NCBI RefSeq assembly: GCF_013376045.1
Contig: NZ_JABMJG010000005.1
Location: forward strand, 442,080-506,079
From: Variovorax sp. SG517
GTDB lineage: Bacteria; Pseudomonadota; Gammaproteobacteria; Burkholderiales; Burkholderiaceae_C
DNA: 64,000 nucleotides
Direction of reading: 5' to 3'
Under the pieces are notes generated by a model that saw only the letters and a list, made by a program, of their open reading frames with translations, had not been told where the DNA came from and made no database searches. Shown here piece after piece: positions 1 to 8,091 of this stretch. A program made the translations under genes and the position numbers. Each line of letters opens with the position of its first letter. The stretch's first letter is position 1.

Positions 1-1274
<1,274 letters not shown>

Positions 1275-1292
1275 GGTGGTCGGGGCTCGGCT

Positions 1293-2969
1293 TCAACCTT
1301 CCCCGGCAGGCGCGCCGAAGAAGACGCCATATGGCGCCAATTGCAGCATGCGCTTTCCGTCTGAGGTGTGGATGACGGAGGTCGCCGCCAGCGGCTGTCC
1401 GACAAGAGGCGCCGGTCCGTCCGGTAACGGCATCGACACGGGCTCGCCGTCGAAGTTGAAGATCGCCTGCAGCGAGGAAGCGCCGTCGCCGTGCCGCTCG
1501 AAGTGGAGCAGCTGCGGCGCCGGCGCGTCGAAGAAGCGGATGGCGCCGGTGCGCAGCAGCGGCTGGGTGCGCCGCCAGTGCAGCAGGGTGCGGCTGAAGG
1601 CGAGCATCGAGTCGGGGTCGGTGGCCTGGCGCTCGATGGCCAGCGGCAGGTGCGGGCCGTACACCGGCAGCCAGGGCGTGCCGGTGGTGAAGCCGCCGTG
1701 GGGTGCTTCAGGCGTCCACGGCATCGGCGTGCGGCAGCCGTCGCGGCCCTTGAACTCGGGCCAGAAGGCGCGGCCGTACGGGTCCTGCAGCAGTTCGAAG
1801 GGCACCTCGGCCTCGGGCAGGCCCAGTTCCTCGCCCTGGTAGATGCTGGCGCTGCCGCGCAGCGAGAGCAGCAGCGCAAGCCAGAGCCGGTCGCGCCGGG
1901 TGTCGGGCGCGCCGCCGCCGCTCCAGCGGGTGGCGACGCGCGGCACGTCGTGGTTCGACACCGCCCAGCAGCCCCAGCCGCTCGTGTGCGCGAGCGCGCT
2001 GTCGAGCGCCTCGACCTGGTGGCGCAGGTGCGCGGGGCTGTGGCCGGCCGTCAGCAGGCTGAAGCTGTAGGCCAGGTGCAGGCGCTTGCCGAGCTCGGTG
2101 TACTGGGCCATGACTGGCGGCGCGTTCTCGTCGCCGACTTCGCCCAGTGCCACCGCGCCGTACTCGTCGAGCAGCCGGCGCAGCCCTTCGAGGAACGCCA
2201 GGTTCTCGTGCTGGCTCTTGTCGTACAGGTGCTGCTGCATCGCGTACGGGTTGTCGGCACGCACCGTGCTGACCTCGCCGATCGAGGCCAGCGAGGCTGG
2301 CGGGTTGTCGCGCAGCAGCGCGTCGTGGAACTGGTGGTTGCAGGCGTCGAAGCGGAAGCCGTCCACCCCGCGCTCGCACCAGAAGCGCACCTCGCCCAGC
2401 AGCGCCTCCTGCACCTCGGGGCAATGGAAGTTCAGGTCGGGCTGCTCGGCCAGGAAGCTGTGCAGGTAGTACTGGCGCCGGCGCGAGTCCCACTGCCAGG
2501 CCGAGCCGCCGAAGACCGACAGCCAGTTGTTCGGCGGCGTGCCGTCGGGCTTGGGGTCGGCCCAGACGTACCAGTCGGCCTTGGGGTTGTCGCGCGAAGA
2601 CCGGCTTTCGGCGAACCAGGCGTGCTGGTCGGAGGTGTGCGAGAGCACCTGGTCGATGACCAGCTTCAGGCCCAGTTCGTGCATCCGCGCCAGCATGGCG
2701 TCGAAGTCGGCCAGCGTGCCGAAGAGCGGATCGACCGCGCGGTAGTCGGACACGTCGTAGCCGAAGTCCTTCATCGGCGAGCGGAAGAAGGGCGAGACCC
2801 AGATCGCATCGACACCGAGGCTGGCCACGTGCTCCAGCCGGGACGTGATGCCCGGCAGGTCGCCGATGCCGTCGCCGTCGCTGTCCATGAAGCTGCGCGG
2901 GTAGATCTGGTAGATCACCGCGCCGCGCCACCATTCGCTGTTGCTGCCGTCGGTTTTGCTGCTGGCCAT
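1293..2969 (-). CDS. GH13 alpha-glucosidase (maltase/oligo-1,6-glucosidase type)
   Basis: A 558-residue alpha-amylase-family hydrolase, probably acting on maltose or short malto-/isomalto-oligosaccharides in the cytoplasm (no signal peptide). It opens with the typical WWRGAVIYQIYPRSF block. Catalytic residues are visible: Asp208 (GFRFDACN), Glu277 (ALGEVGDE) and Asp341 (SNHDVPR). The metal loop DSDGDGIGDLPG is at about 29-40. It sits just upstream of glgB on the same strand, suggesting a glycogen or alpha-glucan turnover operon. Substrate preference (alpha-1,4 or alpha-1,6) cannot be decided by eye; trehalose synthase is less likely because of the length and lack of its C-terminal domain. Confidence 0.88.
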   Translation of the reverse strand: MASSKTDGSNSEWWRGAVIYQIYPRSFMDSDGDGIGDLPGITSRLEHVASLGVDAIWVSPFFRSPMKDFGYDVSDYRAVDPLFGTLADFDAMLARMHELGLKLVIDQVLSHTSDQHAWFAESRSSRDNPKADWYVWADPKPDGTPPNNWLSVFGGSAWQWDSRRRQYYLHSFLAEQPDLNFHCPEVQEALLGEVRFWCERGVDGFRFDACNHQFHDALLRDNPPASLASIGEVSTVRADNPYAMQQHLYDKSQHENLAFLEGLRRLLDEYGAVALGEVGDENAPPVMAQYTELGKRLHLAYSFSLLTAGHSPAHLRHQVEALDSALAHTSGWGCWAVSNHDVPRVATRWSGGGAPDTRRDRLWLALLLSLRGSASIYQGEELGLPEAEVPFELLQDPYGRAFWPEFKGRDGCRTPMPWTPEAPHGGFTTGTPWLPVYGPHLPLAIERQATDPDSMLAFSRTLLHWRRTQPLLRTGAIRFFDAPAPQLLHFERHGDGASSLQAIFNFDGEPVSMPLPDGPAPLVGQPLAATSVIHTSDGKRMLQLAPYGVFFGAPAGEG

Positions 2970-3119
2970 GCGGGGTCCCTGTGGTCTGAAATCATTGTGG
3001 CATGCGAAATCCGGGCCAGTGGGGCCGGTGGAACCGGTGACGCGGCCATGCGGGGCGGCGCAGCAGGGCGTGGGGCTTCGCGAAGCTTTCTACACTGGAC
3101 GCCGTTCCCGGTTTTCAAA

Positions 3120-4607
3120 ATGACGATTCCAGATCCCGTTCCCCCATCTTCATCCCTGGCCGCGCTCGAGGCCCGGCTCGCCCAGGACCTCGCCTACCTC
3201 GGCTGGCCCGCACGCAGCTGGATGCCGCCGCGGCAGGCCGCCGACGGCGACACCATGATCGACGTGGCCATCGTCGGCGGCGGGCAGGCCGGCCTGGCCG
3301 CCTGGGTGGCGCTGGCGCAGCTGGGCATCCGCGCCGTGATCTTCGACCGCTCCCCCGCCGGCAGCGAAGGCCCCTGGGCCACCACGGCCCGCATGGAGAC
3401 GCTGCGCTCGCCCAAGGAACTCACCGGTCCCGCGCTGGGCCTGCCCGCGCTCACCTTCCGCGCCTGGTTCGAGGCCCAGTTCGGGCTGGAGGCGTGGACC
3501 GCAATGGACAAGATCCCGCGCCTGCAGTGGATGGACTACCTCGTCTGGTACCGCCGCGTGATGAACGTGGACGTGCGCAACGGCATGGCCGTGACCGCCG
3601 TGCAGCCGCTGCCCGACGCGACCGGCGTGCGCCTCGAACTGCGCTCGAGCGATGGCGAACGCAGCAGCGTGCTGGCGCGCCGTCTGGTGCTGGCCACCGG
3701 GCGCGACGGCCTCGGCGGTCCGGCGGTGCCGGCCTTCGTGAACGCCCTGCCGCGCTCGAAGTGGGCCCATTCCTCCGACGAGATGGACTACGGCAAGCTC
3801 AAGGGCCTGCGCGTGGGCGTGATCGGCGCGGGCTCCTCGGCCATGGACAGCGCGGCCACCGCGCTCGAAGCCGGCGCTCACAGCGTCGAACTGCTGATCC
3901 GCCGCGCCGACCTGCCGCGCGTCAACAAGGGCAAGGGCGCGGGCGTGCCCGGCCTCACGCAGGGGCACTACGACCTGCCCGACGAGCTCAAGTGGCGCAT
4001 CCGGCACTACATCAACGTGCTGAACGTGCCGCCGCCGCACGGCAGCACGCTGCGGGTGTCGCGCCATCCCAATGCCTTCTTCAACTTCGGCTGCCCGGTG
4101 CTGTCGGTCGAGCCGAGGGGCGAGGGGATGGTGGTGTCGACGCCCAAAGGCGATTTCGAATTCGACTTCCTGATCGTCTCCACCGGCTTCAAGGTCGACT
4201 GGCCGAACCGCCCCGAGTTCGCCGCCATCGCGCCCCACGTGCGCACCTGGAAGGACCGCTTCACGCCCGCCCCCGGCGACGAAGACCAGGAACTGTCCGA
4301 CTCGCCCGATCTCGGCCCCGCCTTCGAATTCAAGGAGCGCTCGCCCGGCGAATGCCCGGGGCTCGCGCGCATCCACTGCTTCTGCTATCCGGCGGCGCTG
4401 TCGCACGGCACGGTTTCGGGCGATATCCCGGCCATCAGCGACGGCGCCAGGCGGCTGGCCGGCGGCATCGCGAGCCTGTTCTACCGCGAGGACTTCGACC
4501 AGCACTGGGCCTACCTGCAGGAGTTCGCAGAGCCGGAGCTCTTCGGCGACGAATGGACGCCCGCACTGCCGCCCAAAGAAAGAAATGGAGAAGAAACCGA
4601 ACCATGA
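3120..4607 (+). CDS. FAD/NAD(P)-dependent oxidoreductase, flavin monooxygenase-like
   Basis: A 495-residue cytoplasmic flavoprotein. Two nucleotide-binding Rossmann motifs are visible: VAIVGGGQAGLAAW near residue 48 (FAD) and VGVIGAGSSAMDSA near 237 (NAD(P)H). A late ATG-type motif, DFLIVSTGFKVDW, is near 350. This arrangement is that of flavin-containing or Baeyer-Villiger monooxygenases and related oxidoreductases. The start ATG at 3120 gives MTIPDPVPPSSSLAAL. Its stop overlaps the next gene by ATGA, so it is translationally coupled to the two carboxymuconolactone-decarboxylase-fold proteins downstream. The shared operon suggests a common oxidative pathway, but the substrate is unknown. Confidence 0.8.
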   Translation: MTIPDPVPPSSSLAALEARLAQDLAYLGWPARSWMPPRQAADGDTMIDVAIVGGGQAGLAAWVALAQLGIRAVIFDRSPAGSEGPWATTARMETLRSPKELTGPALGLPALTFRAWFEAQFGLEAWTAMDKIPRLQWMDYLVWYRRVMNVDVRNGMAVTAVQPLPDATGVRLELRSSDGERSSVLARRLVLATGRDGLGGPAVPAFVNALPRSKWAHSSDEMDYGKLKGLRVGVIGAGSSAMDSAATALEAGAHSVELLIRRADLPRVNKGKGAGVPGLTQGHYDLPDELKWRIRHYINVLNVPPPHGSTLRVSRHPNAFFNFGCPVLSVEPRGEGMVVSTPKGDFEFDFLIVSTGFKVDWPNRPEFAAIAPHVRTWKDRFTPAPGDEDQELSDSPDLGPAFEFKERSPGECPGLARIHCFCYPAALSHGTVSGDIPAISDGARRLAGGIASLFYREDFDQHWAYLQEFAEPELFGDEWTPALPPKERNGEETEP

Positions 4608-5107
4608 CAAGCACTACCGATGTGATCGATGCCGTCGTCCCCCTGGCGCCGGACCAGCCCACCTGGACGCTGCGCCGCCAGCGCGAGAAGGTGCTGGCCG
4701 CGACGCAGGGCAGCTACGACGCGATGTTTTCCCCTTCCGTCGAGGGCATCTCGGTGACCGAGCGGCTGTTCGTGGCGCTGCACGCCTGCCGCGTCTCGAA
4801 GGCCGGCAGCCTGGCCGAGCACTACCGCGACCGGCTCGTGGCCGAAGGCGCCGATGCGACCGCGGTCGCGGCGGTCGATGCTGGCAAGCCCGTGGCCGGC
4901 GCGCGCCTGCAGGCCATGCTGGCCTTCACCGGAAAGCTGATCGAGCGTCCCATCGAAGGCGATGAGGCCGCCGTGCAGTCGCTGGCCGAAAGCGGCCTGT
5001 CGACGCCGGCCATCGTGGCGATGAGCCAGCTGATCGCTTTTCTGTCGTACCAGATCCGCGTCGCCGCGGGGCTGAAGGCGCTGGCCGCGCTGGAGGCGAC
5101 GGCATGA
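4604..5107 (+). CDS. CMD-domain protein (Avi_7170-like), redox Cys pair missing
   Basis: A 167-residue protein resembling the CMD-domain family I know as Avi_7170-type, usually encoded beside an Avi_7169-type partner. The fold is all-helical, AhpD-like. At the place where AhpD proteins have CxxC, this one has ALHACRVSKAGSLAEHY with a single Cys, so peroxidase chemistry is unlikely; a structural or substrate-binding role beside the next protein is possible. It overlaps the preceding oxidoreductase by ATGA and is joined to the following gene through a small linker that overlaps both genes by ATGA. Family assignment is from memory of the sequence pattern. Confidence 0.7.
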   Translation: MTSTTDVIDAVVPLAPDQPTWTLRRQREKVLAATQGSYDAMFSPSVEGISVTERLFVALHACRVSKAGSLAEHYRDRLVAEGADATAVAAVDAGKPVAGARLQAMLAFTGKLIERPIEGDEAAVQSLAESGLSTPAIVAMSQLIAFLSYQIRVAAGLKALAALEATA

Positions 5108-5172
5108 GCGCCGCGCCGGGCCGCCCCAAGCAAGCTCGCACCGCAGTGCGAAGCACGAAGGTATTCCAATGA
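5104..5172 (+). repeat. 69-base linker with 22-codon mini-ORF, probable dispersed element
   Basis: The spacer between the two CMD-fold genes is an uninterrupted 22-codon reading frame, beginning MSAAPGRPKQ. Its ATG overlaps the upstream TGA and its TGA overlaps the downstream ATG, both as ATGA. Inside is a hairpin, TCGCAC-CGCA-GTGCGA, and the GAAGG that serves as ribosome binding site for the next gene lies about 7 bases before that start. The sequence resembles a short element I recall from many intergenic sites in Variovorax and relatives; only this copy is in the window. It could simply be the coupling spacer. Confidence 0.55.
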
Positions 5173-5765
5173 ACACACCGATCCGCATCAAGGGCTTCAC
5201 CAACGAAGTGCTCAAGTGGAAGCCGTGGCTCGACACGGTGGACGTCGACACCGCCACGCCCGAGCAGCTCGCGGCGCTGGACGAGATGAGCCCGCAGGCG
5301 CGCACCTCGCCCTACTTCCTGGTGCTGGCGCACCAGCCCGAGATCCTGCTGCAGCGCTCCATCGCCTTCAACGCGATCATGTTCGCGCCGGGCGGCATGC
5401 CGCGCGCCGAGCGCGAGCTGGGCGCCACGGTGGAGTCGCGCGTCAACGGCTGCGTGTACTGCGCCTCGGTGCATGCGCAGCGCTTCGAGCAGCTGGCCAA
5501 GCGCAACGACGTGATTTCGCAGGTGTTCGAGGAGCCCGAGGGCGCCGGCACCACGGATCGCGAGAAGGCCATCGTCGAGTTCTCGATCCGCCTGGGCGCC
5601 GAGCCCGACAAGGTCTCGGCCGACGACGTGCGCAAGCTCAAGGACGTGGGGCTGGGCGAGCTGGAGATCCTCGACCTGATCCACTCGGTGGCCATCTTCG
5701 CCTGGGCCAACCGGCTGATGCTCAACCTCGGGGAGCCGGTGTTCCCCGAGGCTGAGGCTTCATAG
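5169..5765 (+). CDS. Alkylhydroperoxidase-domain protein (Avi_7169-like)
   Basis: A 198-residue AhpD-fold protein. The redox motif is intact: NGCVYCASVHAQRF, with Cys95 and Cys98 and a His a few residues on, as in peroxidatic carboxymuconolactone-decarboxylase-family proteins. It probably uses the thiol pair to reduce a peroxide or act as a proton relay, perhaps paired with the upstream CMD protein that lacks the motif. It is the last gene of the oxidoreductase operon and ends convergently with, and overlapping by six bases, the octopine-dehydrogenase-like gene on the other strand. The actual substrate is unknown. Confidence 0.75.
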   Translation: MNTPIRIKGFTNEVLKWKPWLDTVDVDTATPEQLAALDEMSPQARTSPYFLVLAHQPEILLQRSIAFNAIMFAPGGMPRAERELGATVESRVNGCVYCASVHAQRFEQLAKRNDVISQVFEEPEGAGTTDREKAIVEFSIRLGAEPDKVSADDVRKLKDVGLGELEILDLIHSVAIFAWANRLMLNLGEPVFPEAEAS

Positions 5766-6839
5766 GCGGGCGAGCAGGCCCGCGACGGTTTCGCGGGTCA
5801 GGCCCAGCGGCTCGATCAGGTCGTTCTCGCGGCGGTAGTTGATGTCGTTGACCAGCGAGGCTGCGTCCACGATGGTCCGCGTGGCCGGCGTCGGCACGCC
5901 GGCGATGGCGCCCAGCGCCTCGACGAAGGCCAGGCCGTAGGGCATGTCCTCGCTCACATAGCGCGTGTCCGTCTGCGTGGGACCGGGCGGGCCGCCGCGC
6001 TTGGCGTGCAGTTCGGCGGCGATGTCGGCGAGCTTCTCGGACGTGGTGCCGAAGGAGCGCGCGAAGTGCGCCTCGATGGGGCCGAGCTCGATGCCGAAGG
6101 CGGCTGCCACGGCGCGGCGCTCGGCATCGAGCGCCTCGATCGCGCGCGACACGCCGGGCGTCATGCAGTGGTACTGCGGCCAGTTCTCGGCGCGCTCGAT
6201 GCGCGTCCAGTTGAAGACCGCGAGCGGCCCGTGCGACTGCGGGTTGACGTTGGCCAGGGCGCTGGCGAGTGCGCTGCCCTGCGCCGAGAAACCTTCGCCG
6301 AAGAGATCGGTGCACAGCGCGACAGCTTCGTCGATCCGGGCGCCGGGCAGCGCGGAGACGCCGACCGCCTTGCGCCGCGTCATCACGCGGACCTGCGTGG
6401 CGGAGTCGCGGCGCGCCGTCAGCACGGTGGTGCCGAAGCTGGCGACGGTGAGCCGCTGCAAACCCGCGCGCACCGCGGCCTCGTGCAGGTAGAGCGAGGA
6501 CAGCGAGGCCATCGAGCTGACGATGACCGTCTGGCCATCGCGCAGGAAGGGCAGCAGCGCGTCAATCACGCGCCTGTGGCCGTTGACCGGCAGGGCGATC
6601 AGCAGCACGTCGGAGGCGGCGCAGAGCCCGGCTGCGTCGTCGGCGACCTCGACGCTCACCGAAAACGACTCGATGCCGCCGGCCTCCAGCGGCTGCGTGC
6701 GCAGTGCATCCGCGCCCCGGCCGCCCGGCGACCAGATCGTGACGCCATGGCCCGCCCGCCGCAGCCATGCCGCGCTGGCCAGCGCGATCGCTCCGGCGCC
6801 GGCGATGCCGACGCGATGCCGCTTCGCCGCGACCGTCAC
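5760..6839 (-). CDS. Octopine/nopaline dehydrogenase family oxidoreductase
   Basis: NAD(P)-dependent dehydrogenase of the opine dehydrogenase type, about 359 residues. The N-terminal Rossmann motif is VGIAGAGAIALASAAW; the C-terminal domain carries the family region near NVNPQSHGPLAVFNW and the TPGVSRAIEALDAER block. Such enzymes reductively condense an amino acid and a 2-oxo acid or run the reverse. I chose GTG at 6839 because the frame upstream to 6926 runs into a hairpin-rich intergenic element and GGGGA lies about 9 bases before this GTG; a start at 6926 would add 29 residues without family similarity. It follows a Bug-family binding protein on the same strand. Confidence 0.72.
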   Translation of the reverse strand: MTVAAKRHRVGIAGAGAIALASAAWLRRAGHGVTIWSPGGRGADALRTQPLEAGGIESFSVSVEVADDAAGLCAASDVLLIALPVNGHRRVIDALLPFLRDGQTVIVSSMASLSSLYLHEAAVRAGLQRLTVASFGTTVLTARRDSATQVRVMTRRKAVGVSALPGARIDEAVALCTDLFGEGFSAQGSALASALANVNPQSHGPLAVFNWTRIERAENWPQYHCMTPGVSRAIEALDAERRAVAAAFGIELGPIEAHFARSFGTTSEKLADIAAELHAKRGGPPGPTQTDTRYVSEDMPYGLAFVEALGAIAGVPTPATRTIVDAASLVNDINYRRENDLIEPLGLTRETVAGLLARL

Positions 6840-6867
6840 AGGCGCATCCCCATTCGTGAACACCGTG

Positions 6868-6956
6868 GAACCGGCTTTGCCGGGCCACCGGTGTTGCCCC
6901 CGGCGAGGGGGTTGGCGAAGCGACACGAAGTGCGCGAAGCCTGGGGGAGAGCCAAG
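6868..6956 (-). repeat. Hairpin-rich intergenic element, probable dispersed repeat
   Basis: Between the Bug gene and the dehydrogenase gene. It contains a CCCCC-GGCGA-GGGGG hairpin at 6897-6911 and alternating GCGAAGC / CACGAAGTGCGCGAAGC motifs. I recall very similar sequence between many genes of Variovorax, Acidovorax and Delftia, so it is probably a REP-like mobile or palindromic element, but only one copy is in this window and I cannot count others. An extended start of the dehydrogenase would translate part of it. Confidence 0.5.
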
Positions 6957-7931
6957 CTATTCAACCTTGATCCCACCCTGTTTGATGACCTTGGCCCAGC
7001 GCTGGCTGTCTTCTGTGACGACTTTGCCCAGCGCAGTCGCGCCCCCGCAGGTGTTGACCGCACCCAACTGGGCGAAGCGCTGCTTCGTCTCCGGCAGGTT
7101 GCACACCTCGACCAGCGCCGCGGAAAGCTTCTCGACGCTCGCCGCCGGCATGCGCGCGGGCGCCATCACGCCGACCCAGACCGGCACTTCCATGCCCGGC
7201 AGGCCCGTCGCCTCGCCGATGGTCGGGGCCGAGCCCATGCTCGGCAGCGCGGCGCGCGAGAAGGTACCCAGCACGCGGGCCTTGCCGCTGGCGACCATCG
7301 GCTCGATCGAGGCCACGCTGGTCACGATGGTCGCCACCTGGCCGCCGAGCAGGTCGGTGAGGGCCGGCGCGGCGCCGCGGTAGGGCACGTGCAGCAGGTT
7401 CACGCCGCTGGCCTGGGCCAGCAGCGCACCGGTCAGGTGCGAGACGGTGCCGTTGCCGGTCGAGGCGTAGGTCACCTGGCCGGGCCTGGCCTTGGCGTCG
7501 CGCAGCACGTCGGCCACCGTCTTGTAGGGGCTTTCGGCGCGCACCGAGAGTGTCATGGGGGTGTCGGCCACCAGGGCGACCGGCACCAGCTCGTGGACCG
7601 GGTCGTAGGGCAGCTTGGCCTGGAGGTGGGGCGCGATGGTTACCGCACCGCCCGTGGCCAGCAGCACCGTGGCCCCGTCGGTCGCCTTGGCCACCGCGTC
7701 GGCGGCCACGATGCCGCCGGCGCCGGCCTTGTTGTCGATGATGACCGGCTGGCCGAGCTTGTCGGTGAGCTTGGCGCCCAGGTAGCGGGCGATGACGTCC
7801 TGCGCGCCGCCGGTGGCGAAGGGCACGACGATGCGCAGGGGCTTGTCGTTCTGCTGGGCCCAGACGGAGGTGGCGGCAAGGCCGGCGGCGGCCGCGAAGG
7901 CCAGGGCGAGGTGTTTGAGGCGCAGTTTCAT
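6957..7931 (-). CDS. Bug (TctC) family tripartite tricarboxylate transporter binding protein
   Basis: A 324-residue periplasmic solute-binding protein with a clear signal peptide (MKLRLKHLALAFAAAAGLAATSVWA, cut after AQQ). Family marks are PLRIVVPFATGGAQDVIAR near residue 31, a GQPVIIDNKAGAGG loop, and HVPYRGAAPALTDLLGGQV near 180. Bug proteins bind carboxylated ligands, often with an Asp/ligand-carboxylate contact; many are orphans without TctA/TctB, as here. It is the first gene of a leftward unit with the octopine-dehydrogenase-like enzyme, so its ligand may feed that enzyme; this is inference. Confidence 0.9.
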   Translation of the reverse strand: MKLRLKHLALAFAAAAGLAATSVWAQQNDKPLRIVVPFATGGAQDVIARYLGAKLTDKLGQPVIIDNKAGAGGIVAADAVAKATDGATVLLATGGAVTIAPHLQAKLPYDPVHELVPVALVADTPMTLSVRAESPYKTVADVLRDAKARPGQVTYASTGNGTVSHLTGALLAQASGVNLLHVPYRGAAPALTDLLGGQVATIVTSVASIEPMVASGKARVLGTFSRAALPSMGSAPTIGEATGLPGMEVPVWVGVMAPARMPAASVEKLSAALVEVCNLPETKQRFAQLGAVNTCGGATALGKVVTEDSQRWAKVIKQGGIKVE

Positions 7932-7953
7932 GTTGCTCTAGGGGGCGCGGAAA

Positions 7954-7971
7954 GCCTGCCGGGCGGCAGGC
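7954..7971. repeat. Perfect inverted repeat in the Bug/leuS divergent region
   Basis: GCCTGCC-GGGC-GGCAGGC, 7-base arms with a 4-base loop, 23 bases upstream of the Bug start and between two divergent genes. It could be an operator or a leader hairpin of the Bug transcript. No T-run follows on either strand, so it is not an intrinsic terminator. Confidence 0.4.
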
Positions 7972-8091
7972 GTTACCCGCGCAACACGCAGGTTACGTGC
8001 CCCGAGTCTAGAGTCTGCGGGCCGGGGCCTTGCCCGGGCGCGATAATCCCGCGTTCCCGGCCGCCTTGCGCCGGGCTCTTGCCGAACCGCC

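Noticed and set aside
1491-3119. Rightward frame continuous with the oxidoreductase, starting inside the GH13 gene
   Set aside because: The first 540 or so codons are antisense to the GH13 gene with Val/Arg/Gly-rich nonsense; family similarity begins at the ATG at 3120.
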